Source: a virus. Taken from it: a stretch of 46,003 bases of DNA. Under the pieces are notes generated by a model. The model was given only the letters and a program-made list of their open reading frames with translations. It was not told the DNA's origin and ran no database searches. A program made the translations under genes and the position numbers. The DNA lies in the IMG/VR virus record IMGVR_UViG_3300021178_000422, positions 1-46,003 of that record; one strand, given 5' to 3'. How positions within the stretch are numbered: the first letter of the stretch is position 1; each line of letters opens with the position of its first letter. Below, piece by piece: positions 7,067 through 14,006 of this stretch.

Positions 7067-7615
7067 ATGCAGCGGTGTGTGGCATTGATCGTCTTGATCA
7101 TAAATCTTGTCGTTTTGTCAGCCGCAGTGGGGGCCCAAGTCTCTGGGTCTATCACCTGTAGTCCGGTCCTTGCTTTTGATCCTGCGCTAGGTAAAAACCA
7201 AGTCGTTTGCACTGTACCTGCTTTAGAAAAGACGATAGACGCGCTGACTCAAAGACAACCGAGTGAAAAGCGCGAACGTCTTTTGGCAATTTATAACGAG
7301 CTTGTGACAAAGCCCGTCGCTGACCTGAACTTACTTAAGTACACTACGGCGTGTGAACACCCTAAGATCATAGTATGTCGGAGTTTGGATGCCGAGGATG
7401 TGAAGCCATATGTTGAGGCAGCTTTAGAGGCGAAGAAATCAGCTCTAACGGAGCATGAGGCACTAATATCGCGGAATACCGCGTTAGCGAGTTTAGCGGT
7501 TAGTTGTCTTTCGCTGGTAATCAGCTTTTTTACTTACCGCCAGAAGGCGAAAGAAGCGGCATCAAAGCCTGTAGCGGAGGTTAAGCCGCTGTCTCACGAT
7601 GAGGAAGCGCAATGA
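7067..7615 (+). CDS. exported membrane protein (182 aa)
   Basis: The ATG at 7067 follows a very strong ribosome-binding stretch (AAGGAGGGAGG at 7050-7060). A signal peptide occupies residues 1-24 (CVALIVLIINLVVLSAAVGA-Q). The extracytoplasmic part carries four cysteines in two pairs that could form disulfides. A C-terminal transmembrane segment (LASLAVSCLSLVISFFTY) and a short charged cytoplasmic tail follow. It is probably an inner-membrane protein with a periplasmic domain expressed from the prophage. It converges on the VirD4-like gene with 4 nt between stops. Function unknown; superinfection exclusion is one possibility but nothing shows it. Confidence 0.7.
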   Translation: MQRCVALIVLIINLVVLSAAVGAQVSGSITCSPVLAFDPALGKNQVVCTVPALEKTIDALTQRQPSEKRERLLAIYNELVTKPVADLNLLKYTTACEHPKIIVCRSLDAEDVKPYVEAALEAKKSALTEHEALISRNTALASLAVSCLSLVISFFTYRQKAKEAASKPVAEVKPLSHDEEAQ

Positions 7616-7619
7616 AATT

Positions 7620-8858
7620 CTACCAGATGCTCGACCTTTGCTGCGGGTGTGGAATAAGCATCTTCTCAACATCTTTGCGTGAGCGGCTGAAGCTCGCGCG
7701 CGTGTTCTTAATGGCCGATTTCAAATGTCCAGTGGGTAGGTCAACCTTCCGAGTCGTCATCCTGTGCGCATCGGTCGGCATTCCCCCCTCCAATAACCGA
7801 ACCCACGCCTCCCCCCTTCCCATGTCCTTCAAGTCCTGCTCGGGCGCATCAATCGCGCGTGAGATGATCGGTGCATCCGCTGCCCCCACGCGGAACGAAA
7901 CGATAGTCCCACAGTTCCCCAGGATGGCATGTTGCAGTTCCTCTGGAAGCTGGGAAATGAATTGGTGAGCAAGGCTAAGCGAGAGCCGCCATTTGCGGGC
8001 TTCGGAGAGAATGCGACCGAAAGCGAGTGAAGCGAAGTTCTGAAATTCGTCCACATATAGCGTGTAGTCCTTGCGCAGCCCCTCGGCCTGGCTTGACCGT
8101 GCTTCGGCGGCGCGGGCGAAAGAGGAAACGAGCAGGGCGCCGAGGAGGCGCGCGGGCTCGTCGCCCATGTCGGATAGGTCAACGACAAGGGAGGTTCCGC
8201 TGTCCATGAGCTTGCGGATGTTGATGGTGCTCGTGGGCTGGCCGATGACGTAGCGAAGTGGCAAAGGATCTGCGAGCGCCGCTACCTTGTTCTGCAGCGA
8301 GGCGATTTCGATGGTTTGGTCTTTGTCGGATTTGGCGGTAAACTCAGTCCATGTCTGGCGGGTTTCTCTGTCTCCGCACTTTCGCAAAAGTTTGCTCCTG
8401 TAATTGTCATCGGAAAGGACACGCCGAATATCGAGAAGGGTGGTGCAAGGCGTGTCGAGCAGCAAGCGGACTGCGGCGCGCAAGTAGTAAAGCAAACGTG
8501 GCGTCTCCGGCCCCAGTTTCCATATATCCGAGAAAATAGAAACGATGTCGGCAGTAACGCGCCATCGGTCGTCCGGCGGCACATTCTCGAGCGGGTTCAA
8601 TCCGACAATGTGGGAGAGGTCGGCGGGTTTCCAGTAAAGGTGCGGAACCGGTGAGCTATCCGAGATCGCTTTGGCGGCGTCGCCGTGCTTGTCGATAAAG
8701 CAGAAGCCGCGGCGCGTCGCAAAGTCCTGGGCCATGAGTGAAAGCAGCCAGGTGGTTTTGCCCGTCCCGGTTTGGCCGATGGCATAAAGATGCTGTCTCC
8801 GGTCAACATCCGAAAGTTCGACCGGATCGCCTGTCGTTGTGTAGTTGCCGAGAATCAT
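7620..8858 (-). CDS. VirD4/TraD-like (T4SS coupling-protein family) ATPase, 412 aa
   Basis: The N-terminal QHLYAIGQTGTGKTT places Walker A at residues 28-35. CFIDKHGDAAK at residues 52-62 matches the (V)DPHGD motif of conjugation-type DNA pumps. LGLNP-like VGLNPLE follows near 84-90. Walker B is LYVDEF at 266-271 (D269, E270), and an LAHQ sensor lies near 295-298. It lacks the N-terminal transmembrane anchor of canonical VirD4/TraD, so it should be soluble. The family forms hexamers that move DNA. In the window it stands alone on the minus strand, not beside secretion-channel genes. It could load DNA, act in replication or segregation, or serve an unknown transfer process. Confidence 0.8.
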   Translation of the reverse strand: MILGNYTTTGDPVELSDVDRRQHLYAIGQTGTGKTTWLLSLMAQDFATRRGFCFIDKHGDAAKAISDSSPVPHLYWKPADLSHIVGLNPLENVPPDDRWRVTADIVSIFSDIWKLGPETPRLLYYLRAAVRLLLDTPCTTLLDIRRVLSDDNYRSKLLRKCGDRETRQTWTEFTAKSDKDQTIEIASLQNKVAALADPLPLRYVIGQPTSTINIRKLMDSGTSLVVDLSDMGDEPARLLGALLVSSFARAAEARSSQAEGLRKDYTLYVDEFQNFASLAFGRILSEARKWRLSLSLAHQFISQLPEELQHAILGNCGTIVSFRVGAADAPIISRAIDAPEQDLKDMGRGEAWVRLLEGGMPTDAHRMTTRKVDLPTGHLKSAIKNTRASFSRSRKDVEKMLIPHPQQRSSIW

Positions 8859-8994
8859 AATCCGCCGCCCAACCCGCGCTCCTTGCTTGCCGTCGGTAAG
8901 AGGTGGCGCGGTGCGAGGCGAGCGGGAAAGAACGGCCTGCCAGGAATTATCGCATGGGCCTAGTGATGCAAATCCGCAACGCTTTTTTCAATCA

Positions 8995-9150
8995 TTAACC
9001 ATAGACAGTTTTTTTTAAAAGGCAGGGGTCCGTGATCAGGACGTTCACGGCTTCGAGGGCGCCAGAGATGCGTTTGATAAGAAAGGTGAACGCGGCCACG
9101 GCTAGCGCAAAGGCGATCAGCAGCGCAGTGGTGTGAGCCGCGAAGTCCAT
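8995..9150 (-). CDS. possible single-pass membrane protein (51 aa)
   Basis: ATG at 9150, TAA at 8995-8997. After a short polar start, TTALLIAFALAVAAFTFL forms a transmembrane helix and a charged tail follows. It lies between the YopX-family gene and the VirD4-like ATPase on the same strand. No ribosome-binding site was found, so the call is tentative. A small membrane partner for the soluble VirD4-like ATPase is an attractive but unproven idea. Confidence 0.4.
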   Translation of the reverse strand: MDFAAHTTALLIAFALAVAAFTFLIKRISGALEAVNVLITDPCLLKKTVYG

Positions 9151-9236
9151 AGATTGCGGCGTAGCTGGGAAGTTCTAAGTTTGGGTTAACGGTCAGTTGT
9201 CGAGGCGAGGTGATATGGGTCAGCTCTGCTGTTCGA

Positions 9237-9626
9237 CTATTGAAGCAGTTCGGGGTTCTCGTAGATGTTGCCGATGACTTCGGCCCAGTTACCATTAAGT
9301 CCGGTGGCGCGTTTGCCTTCGCCCCACATGAAGGCTGCTTCTGTGAAAACTACAGGTTGGTCTTCGGGCTTACCTCCGCTCCAATGACGACGGACAATAT
9401 CCCCCTCATAAATGGGTTTTCCGTTTTTGTCTTTGAGGCCGGTGAATTGCACAAGTTCAATATTGCCGTCCTCATCCTCCCGCCACTTGCCAGTCAGGTT
9501 TGGGAGCTTTCTCCCTTCCTCGATGTCGTAAAGCAATACACTGCCGCTGTCGGTAAAGAGGAAGTCGCTGCCGTGCCGCCACTTCTTATTTTCCTTATCC
9601 CACGCCCTAAATTTGATTTCGCGCAT
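9237..9626 (-). CDS. YopX-family phage protein (129 aa)
   Basis: The start MREIKFRAWDKENKKW, together with VQFTGLKDKNGKPIYEGDIV, is the hallmark of the YopX family, widely found in phages and prophages and structurally beta-rich. The family has no agreed function. The ATG at 9626 is selected because it begins the conserved domain; in-frame ATGs lie slightly upstream. A promoter with an operator-like inverted repeat sits about 55-115 bp upstream. Confidence 0.85.
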   Translation of the reverse strand: MREIKFRAWDKENKKWRHGSDFLFTDSGSVLLYDIEEGRKLPNLTGKWREDEDGNIELVQFTGLKDKNGKPIYEGDIVRRHWSGGKPEDQPVVFTEAAFMWGEGKRATGLNGNWAEVIGNIYENPELLQ

Positions 9627-9680
9627 TGTTTTCGTCGAACGCATTATCCGCACTCGACGCTGCAACTTTGTAATGAGTTC

Positions 9681-9740
9681 ATTGTCTCACTTGGTGGAAT
9701 GTCGTCAACTTCCGCACTGCGTGGAAATGTGGCGTAGTGC
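9681..9740 (-). promoter_or_regulatory. promoter and operator upstream of the YopX gene
   Basis: On the minus strand TTGACG (9708-9703) and GACAAT (9686-9681) are spaced 16 bp, giving a start point about 50 bp before the YopX ATG. Immediately upstream lies the inverted repeat GCACTGCG (9714-9721) / CGTAGTGC (9733-9740), a likely repressor or activator site. Confidence 0.5.
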
Positions 9741-9791
9741 GAAAGATGGCTCAACAGAGCCGCCCTTTCCCTTCCAGGAAAGCCCCAAACG

Positions 9792-9818
9792 AAAAAGCCG
9801 CCGGTTGCAGTCGGCGGC
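9792..9818 (-). terminator. rho-independent terminator (minus strand)
   Basis: Stem GCCGCCG (9797-9803) / CGGCGGC (9812-9818) with an 8-nt loop. On the minus strand it is followed by five T's (9796-9792). It ends any leftward transcript coming from the structured region around 10 kb and insulates the YopX promoter. Confidence 0.85.
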
Positions 9819-9849
9819 TTGGCACGAAGTATAGCACGGCGGGCGAGGA

Positions 9850-9905
9850 CTATCGGACAGGGCGAGTTCGGACGCCTCTGGTGTCCGAAAAGCCTGCTCC
9901 GATAG
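9850..9905. repeat. long imperfect hairpin
   Basis: CTATCGGA (9850-9857) pairs with TCCGATAG (9898-9905). The stem continues with CAGG (9858-9861) against CCTG (9893-9896) across a one-base bulge, and with TTCGGAC (9867-9873) against GTCCGAA (9883-9889). About 19 bp pair in total. It precedes the terminator at 9792-9818 on the minus strand and so would lie in the 3' region of a leftward RNA. Role unknown. Confidence 0.6.
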
Positions 9906-9978
9906 CCCACAGCGAGGCGCGAGCGAAGCGAGCGCCGGTCGGTAGCCGAGGCGGAGCCGAGACCATTGTAGCCAGCCG

Positions 9979-10146
9979 CTATCTGCGGCGGCGTAGGCGA
10001 CGGATATAGGGATTGACCGCCGGCCTGGGCGGAAAGCGGTCGGTCAGCGAGCGGTAGCGGTCGCAGGGGCACTTCTTGCACTGGCCCCAGGTCAGCCGGA
10101 GCCAGGAGTGCTCTGAGCCGAAGTGTCCGCATCTGCAATGAGGCAT
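9979..10146 (-). CDS. possible small zinc-ribbon protein (55 aa)
   Basis: The frame from ATG 10146 to TAG 9979-9981 begins with MPHCRCGHFGSEHSW and continues with GQCKKCPCDRYR, giving CxC and CxxCxC pairs with histidines in between, then a basic arginine tail. The cysteine pattern is unlikely by chance and resembles several other zinc micro-proteins in this window. Against it, there is no ribosome-binding site and the DNA lies in a hairpin-rich stretch. Confidence 0.45.
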   Translation of the reverse strand: MPHCRCGHFGSEHSWLRLTWGQCKKCPCDRYRSLTDRFPPRPAVNPYIRRLRRRR

Positions 10147-10170
10147 ATCGATCGAGTGAGGCTGATAATG

Positions 10171-10254
10171 CCTCGCCCAGGGGCAGGCGACGGGTGCCCG
10201 GGGTCAAGGCCTTGTGCCTTGACGCTGGGCTGCGCCTGCCACAATGAGGCGAGG
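10171..10254. repeat. extended multi-helix hairpin (about 29 bp)
   Basis: Four nested helices share one axis. CCTCGCC (10171-10177) pairs with GGCGAGG (10248-10254), and GGCAGGCG (10182-10189) with CGCCTGCC (10233-10240). GCCCGG (10196-10201) pairs with CTGGGC (10225-10230), and GTCAAGGC (10203-10210) with GCCTTGAC (10216-10223). The apical loop is CTTGT. The single G-T pair favours the plus-strand RNA. No T-run follows, so it is not a simple terminator. It could be a structured RNA, a cruciform or a single-strand DNA structure used as an origin. Confidence 0.7.
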
Positions 10255-10360
10255 GGCAGGCCCCCACTCGGAGATGGCACGGTGTGGCGTGAGATCGAAC
10301 GGAGGCACCGTACTGTTTCATGTGAACCGTGGTGGACTGACCGCCCTGTGAGCTGCGTCG

Positions 10361-10512
10361 CTCCGCGACTAATTCATATGCTGGGAACGGAGGGGGCTCG
10401 GACCGCAGGTCTGAGAGGGCGGCGCGAGCGTGAGCGACCAGCCGCACGTCCCCCGGTCCCCGACATGTAGGAGGGGAATAAGAAGCCCAATGCATATGAA
10501 TTAGTCGCGGAG
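10361..10512. repeat. 25-bp inverted repeat flanking about 100 bp
   Basis: The left arm (10361-10385) and right arm (10486-10512) are complementary over 21 consecutive bases plus four more across a 2-nt indel. GCGTCG (10355-10360) and CGACGC (10517-10522) extend the match. The 100-bp interior holds a smaller stem CTCGGACC/GGTCTGAG. Both arms encode the same short peptide AYELVAE when read outward, which suggests an inverted duplication. It resembles a MITE-like relic or a long regulatory hairpin. No target-site duplication could be established. Confidence 0.65.
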
Positions 10513-10611
10513 GAAACGACGCGCGAACAGTGGCGGAACTGGTTGAAATTGCGGGGTTTGCGCATTGTATTGGCTACCTACGGAGACTACCTACGTGAAG
10601 ATGTAACGTAG
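10471..10611 (+). pseudogene. open frame without start codon, possible gene remnant
   Basis: Between the stop at 10468-10470 and TAG at 10609-10611 lies an uninterrupted 46-codon frame with protein-like composition (AYELVAEETT, EQWRNWLKLRG, IVLATYGDYLRED). It has no ATG or GTG near a purine-rich stretch (GGAGGGG at 10470-10476), and an ATG at 10489 is out of frame. It may be a gene whose start was destroyed by the inverted duplication. Coding is unproven. Confidence 0.3.
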
Positions 10612-10613
10612 GT
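10574..10613. promoter_or_regulatory. triple ACCTACG repeat (two direct, one inverted)
   Basis: ACCTACG occurs at 10576-10582 and 10589-10595, spaced 13 bp. Its complement CGTAGGT lies at 10607-10613. CTACCTACG is the full direct unit. The cluster ends about 50 bp upstream of the gene at 10667. The arrangement resembles operator or iteron sites for a dimeric DNA-binding protein. Confidence 0.45.
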
Positions 10614-10666
10614 GGGTCTATAGGAAGGGATATGGCATCGAATCTGTGCCGGTGAGGAGTTGGGAG

Positions 10667-10843
10667 ATGACAGACGAATACCAGGAACCGAGGCTGTACG
10701 AGGTGAAGGTGCATGATCGTATTGTGGGACGGTACGAACTGCTTGACGATGCGATGGCGGTGAAGCGGTTAGAGAAGGATCGGAACCCGAACCTGCATGT
10801 GAGTGTGGTGGATTGGCGGGGAAGGTCGGTGGGGAGGGATTGA
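10667..10843 (+). CDS. small hypothetical protein (58 aa)
   Basis: ATG at 10667 preceded by GGTGAGGAG at 10651-10659. The protein has alternating strands (RLYEVKVHDRIVGRYEL) and a helix (DAMAVKRLEKDR), compatible with a small alpha/beta domain. An in-frame GTG at 10646 is less likely because it lies before the ribosome-binding site. No family was recognised. It is the first plus-strand gene after the hairpin-rich region and may be regulated through the ACCTACG repeats. Confidence 0.55.
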   Translation: MTDEYQEPRLYEVKVHDRIVGRYELLDDAMAVKRLEKDRNPNLHVSVVDWRGRSVGRD

Positions 10844-10889
10844 GGTTGTCCACAGGTGGGTGAAGGGTTCGTGAAGCGGTGCGGTAGAA

Positions 10890-11006
10890 TTGTGAAATGC
10901 ATGTGGGGAATGTAGAATGCTTAGTGTGCGTGAGAGCCGGTAACGGCCGCGCGTACAAAGCATTCCCCATGCAGCAAAGGGCCGTCTCGTAAGAGGCGGC
11001 TTTTGC
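10890..11006 (+). ncRNA. candidate structured small RNA ending in a terminator
   Basis: GCATGTGGGG from 10899, followed by GAATGCTT (10915-10922), can pair with AAGCATTC (10958-10965) and CCCATGC (10966-10972). Alternatively GGGGAATG (10905-10912) pairs with CATTCCCC (10961-10968), so two mutually exclusive foldings compete. The apex contains GCCG-GTAA-CGGC (10936-10947), a GNRA tetraloop. A terminator follows: GCCGTCTC (10981-10988), GTAA loop, GAGGCGGC (10993-11000), TTTT. A -10-like TAGAAT sits at 10885-10890. No protein frame explains it. It could be a regulatory sRNA or a leader. Confidence 0.5.
10981..11004 (+). terminator. rho-independent terminator (plus strand)
   Basis: An 8-bp stem (one G-T pair) closed by a GTAA tetraloop and followed by TTTT. 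It ends transcription from the 10667 gene or from the candidate small RNA. Confidence 0.75.
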
Positions 11007-11411
11007 GTTTCGAGGTTGGCTCGGAGTAGCGTAAGGGCGAAGTATTGCGGCGGTGTGAGCGTTCGCCACTGGTCAGTTAATAGCCCGCGCGGAATAACCG
11101 CATAATGTCCGCGCCGCTACTCTCAGCCAATCTCGCACAGATCATTCCACGACTTCGGATCGGCCAACACGAAGAGAAACCTCGGCCGCCAAAAATAATA
11201 AGCTCCGTACAGGTGCAAGTGCGAAAGGAGCGGGAAAAGACGGCCGCCCTGTCTCCGCTCCCATCTGACTTGGATCGGTGCGAGAGGGCGCTTGTTCTTA
11301 GTCCGACAGATGACTAAGACTGATGCGTACAGTGGAATGTGACGGGTTCTCGGCCAGCTTTCTGAAATCAGAAGGTAGAGGGCGGTTTGGTGTGGTGGAG
11401 AAAAATGCATT
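11007..11411. other. intergenic stretch without a convincing gene
   Basis: About 400 bp. A 70-codon plus frame at 11105-11317 and a long minus frame across 11123-11554 both lack ribosome-binding sites and protein-like features. The small palindrome TTCTGAAATCAGAA lies about 45 bp upstream of the gene at 11412 and could be its operator. Confidence 0.4.
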
Positions 11412-11780
11412 ATGAAGCCGAGCATGAAGATATTTTTGGTGGGACTGCTAATAGCGGGCGTTCTGTGCACTGTGGCTGGCGTTTGGGAACACTTTGGTGC
11501 GCGTGGAAAATGGCTGACGAGTGCTGGGCTAATGTTCGATATTGCGGGTATCATACAGTTCGAAGTTAGCGGCGTTTTTGAGACTTGGATGGAGAAATAT
11601 GGGGACGTAGAGCAGTATCCCGGTGGACCGCCTTCTCGGATAACCAGGCAGATTATCGATAATCCTGATACGCCGATACGTACGTGGGTGCGTAATACGC
11701 TGTTCTTCGATCATCGGACAGGGTTGCAGCTCCTTGTCCTCGGGTTTGTGATGCAGTTGATCGGGACGTGGGCTTGGTAG
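11412..11780 (+). CDS. two-segment membrane protein (122 aa)
   Basis: An N-terminal membrane segment (MKIFLVGLLIAGVLCTVAGV) is followed by an amphipathic region (AGLMFDIAGIIQFEV), a soluble middle and a C-terminal hydrophobic segment (GLQLLVLGFVMQLIGTW). The N-terminal segment could be a signal anchor. No motif is visible. It is the first of two plus-strand genes lying against the leftward late operon, typical of lysogenic-conversion cargo. Confidence 0.65.
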   Translation: MKPSMKIFLVGLLIAGVLCTVAGVWEHFGARGKWLTSAGLMFDIAGIIQFEVSGVFETWMEKYGDVEQYPGGPPSRITRQIIDNPDTPIRTWVRNTLFFDHRTGLQLLVLGFVMQLIGTWAW

Positions 11781-11885
11781 GGGTGATCGCTCGGACCAGG
11801 ATAGTGAAACTGCTTGACGACATTATAGAGATGGCGACCGATGGAAAGAGCCCATCTGAAGTAGGGCGTCTTGAGGAAAGGGCAG

Positions 11886-12389
11886 ATGAGCAGAATTGAA
11901 GCAGTAGTGGCCGCTGCGAGAGAATATGGGAAGCGGTCTGTCGAAAATATGGAGATGGGACAGAAGCTCGGGCGGAAGATAATCGAGGCGTACGACAAGT
12001 ATCTTCGTCCGGAAGGCAATTTGGTGGTCGGTGTGCCTCCGCAAGGCGACTGGAAGCCCGACGTTGGCGATTATCGCGACGCGACGTTCTCGTTTTATCA
12101 TGAGCCGATATTGACAGTGCGCGACATCGAGTTTGGAATATGCGTGCAGGTTCTCGAAAATCTTTGGGTTCGGCAAGTGGTTAGGTTAGAGAAACAAGGG
12201 GAGCGCATCGCGGTGTTCGTTGACGCTGGCGAAGCGGTATGGGTCCCTAGTGAATACAGCGATGCGGATATTGAGCGCGTGTGCGAGCGCCTTTATCAGG
12301 CTCTGCTCGGGATATACCGAGGGGATGTGAATGTGTTTGTGCACGGCGATGCGCGCCAGATCACCATCGGATTTGCAGCGCGAAGATAG
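11886..12389 (+). CDS. hypothetical soluble protein (167 aa)
   Basis: The ATG at 11886 (MSRIEAVV) is preceded by GAGGAAAGGGCAG and is preferred over the upstream in-frame start at 11871. An N-terminal helical part leads to a beta-rich domain (GNLVVGVPPQGDW, ATFSFYHEPILTV, IEFGICVQVLEN, RIAVFVD). It has no signal peptide or catalytic motif. It converges on the leftward late operon. Confidence 0.65.
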   Translation: MSRIEAVVAAAREYGKRSVENMEMGQKLGRKIIEAYDKYLRPEGNLVVGVPPQGDWKPDVGDYRDATFSFYHEPILTVRDIEFGICVQVLENLWVRQVVRLEKQGERIAVFVDAGEAVWVPSEYSDADIERVCERLYQALLGIYRGDVNVFVHGDARQITIGFAARR

Positions 12390-12400
12390 GTTTTCGGGGA

Positions 12401-12601
12401 CTAGCGAACACCAGGTAATTTAGGAACCCACCTCGGTTCTGCCGATTGGCGGATTCCGAGGGACTTGTAAATTTCCTGCCGCTTTTGGTCGGCGATGGTA
12501 TGGAGGATGAGGCGTGTCTTGTGGGATACGCTACCTGGTTTGCGGAGCACCGCTTCAATCAGCGGCGCGAGGGTAGCGAGGTGATCAGGCATAGAGGTCA
12601 T
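12401..12601 (-). CDS. hypothetical protein (66 aa), last gene of the late operon
   Basis: Its ATG overlaps the stop of the phosphoesterase gene (ATGA, 12598-12601), supporting coupled translation. The protein is helical (APLIEAVLRK, LILHTIADQKRQEIYKSLG) and basic at the C-terminus. No family was recognised. Confidence 0.6.
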   Translation of the reverse strand: MTSMPDHLATLAPLIEAVLRKPGSVSHKTRLILHTIADQKRQEIYKSLGIRQSAEPRWVPKLPGVR

Positions 12602-13743
12602 ACGAATTTTATGGGGCGGGTAATGAATTTACCGAGCTTGGAATGGATGCCAAAGAGCATCTGTATAGGCTCTTCGTACCCGGCTTTGATCGAAAGGGCG
12701 TAGGCGTTGTAGCCAATCATCGAGCCGTTCGCGACGAAGTTGCTGCCGTCGAAAGCCTGATGGAAGTGCCCGAAGCAGTCGAAGTCGGCTCGTTTGAGGG
12801 TGTTCCACTGCGCTATTGCCTTACGGACAGGGATGGTAATGCCTCCTACTCCTCCTCCGTAATTGATGGCGTGGCCATGATGAAAGCGGATCGTCCAGTC
12901 GTACACCTGAACGTAGGAATGGTAAGAATCGGGGATCTGAAACGTCACGCGCGGCTCGTCTCGGTATCGGTCTGCGAGGTTGTTGTATAGCAGCCATTCG
13001 AGTGAGTGAGCGTGCTCTGTTGCGTGCCGTTGGTCCTTGGTGGTGCGGCCATGGTTCCCCGAGTGGCAAACGCACAGAATGTTGAGCTTGGAGTTCTTCA
13101 AGAGGTAATCCAGACCGGAGATGATTAGCTCTTGGGCAAAGCGACAGGCCTCCGTCGGACCGAGCTTGGCGGTTTCGACGAGTTCTTCGTGAATGTCGCC
13201 GGTTATGAAGTCTCCGAGTAGGGCCAGTACGAGGTTGTCAACCTTCGTATTCTGTTGCTCGATTTGGATGAGCCGAAGGAGAGTGGAGAAGTAGCTGAGC
13301 GCGCGGGCGCGGGCGATTTCGAGGGTGTAGGTATTGAGGCCATTGACTTGGGCGGCCTTAACCTCTTCTTCGAGATGCCAGTCGGAAGCCAGGGCGATCA
13401 TCGTCGCCTCGCCACTGAGCGATTGCGAGCGGCCGATCTTGTAGTTCTGAACGGGGCGACGCAGCGCAGAAGCGGCCTGAACTTCGCGTTCAAGCCGCTC
13501 GTTCTCTTTAATGAGATAGGAAAGTTGCTGCTTTTCCCGTTTACGCTCTTCTTGGCGCTTTTGGGCTTGTGAGGCCTCTTTTACCGCCTGTTTTGGATCG
13601 ACTTGTGGGTCGCGAAGTAGCCTAAGCGCGCTCCTTCTGAGGCGAATGGCGGCGAGGGATACGCCGCATTTAGCGGCAAGCTGGAAGTCGTCAAGCTTCT
13701 TCCAGTTCTTCTTGATGAAGCCATTTATGTCGCTTCGTTTCAT
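12598..13743 (-). CDS. calcineurin-like metallophosphoesterase with N-terminal HTH (381 aa)
   Basis: All blocks of the calcineurin-like fold are visible: ASDWHLE (D121, H123), LLGDFITGD (D178), SGNHG (N230, H231), HHGH (H289, H291) and GHFH (H326, H328). These coordinate a two-metal site that hydrolyses phosphodiesters or phosphomonoesters. Residues 5-45 form a small HTH-like unit (FIKKNWKKLDDFQLAAKCGV), then a coiled coil (residues 55-95) precedes the catalytic domain. Phages carry related proteins near lysis or replication genes; the substrate (DNA, RNA or nucleotide) is not evident. It sits downstream of the lysis genes as the penultimate late gene. Confidence 0.85.
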   Translation of the reverse strand: MKRSDINGFIKKNWKKLDDFQLAAKCGVSLAAIRLRRSALRLLRDPQVDPKQAVKEASQAQKRQEERKREKQQLSYLIKENERLEREVQAASALRRPVQNYKIGRSQSLSGEATMIALASDWHLEEEVKAAQVNGLNTYTLEIARARALSYFSTLLRLIQIEQQNTKVDNLVLALLGDFITGDIHEELVETAKLGPTEACRFAQELIISGLDYLLKNSKLNILCVCHSGNHGRTTKDQRHATEHAHSLEWLLYNNLADRYRDEPRVTFQIPDSYHSYVQVYDWTIRFHHGHAINYGGGVGGITIPVRKAIAQWNTLKRADFDCFGHFHQAFDGSNFVANGSMIGYNAYALSIKAGYEEPIQMLFGIHSKLGKFITRPIKFV

Positions 13744-13771
13744 CGGATTTCGGGCGCACGATGGATTTCTC

Positions 13772-13879
13772 CTAGGTCGTCATGGCCGCGGCAAAAAGTA
13801 CAGCGAAGATGACGAGGAAAATGCAGACTTGGTACTTATTAGAGCCCAACTTGTTTTTGCGCGTAGTGTAAAATCGCAT
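13772..13879 (-). CDS. 35-residue single-pass membrane peptide
   Basis: A short frame from ATG 13879 overlapping the end of the holin-like gene by 41 nt in another frame. It is basic at the N-terminus (RFYTTRKNK) with one hydrophobic helix (VCIFLVIFAVLFAAAM). Phage lysis cassettes often contain such tiny overlapping membrane peptides (holin or antiholin partners). No ribosome-binding site was found. Confidence 0.4.
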   Translation of the reverse strand: MRFYTTRKNKLGSNKYQVCIFLVIFAVLFAAAMTT

Positions 13880-14006
13880 AGACGATTGAGCCGACCGTGA
13901 TGCTCTCCCAACCGGGAAGGGCCATTCCGATGAGCGGGATGGCGAACGAGAGGGCTGCTACTAATGCGCGCCAGATTGACTGCGCGATTGAACCTTGTGT
14001 GAACAT
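13839..14006 (-). CDS. holin-like small membrane protein (55 aa)
   Basis: ATG at 14006, TAA at 13839-13841. Two hydrophobic stretches, WRALVAALSFAIPLIGMAL and TVGSIVYAILHYA, give a hairpin topology typical of small class II holins. It follows the M23 endolysin by about 60 nt, the normal place for a holin. No clear ribosome-binding site. Confidence 0.55.
   Translation of the reverse strand: MFTQGSIAQSIWRALVAALSFAIPLIGMALPGWESITVGSIVYAILHYAQKQVGL

Noticed and set aside
7612-7968. Plus-strand 118-codon frame starting with an ATGA overlap
   Set aside because: It lies antisense within the VirD4-like ATPase gene, which has clear motifs. The composition is not protein-like.
9644-10495. Long minus-strand open frame of 283 codons across the hairpin region
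   Set aside because: Low-complexity Pro/Ser/Arg composition, no ribosome-binding site, and it spans a terminator and several hairpins. A zinc-ribbon frame within it looks more native.
10846-10854. DnaA-box-like TTGTCCACA
   Set aside because: A single near match (one mismatch to TTATCCACA) with no cluster of further boxes, so not enough to call an origin.
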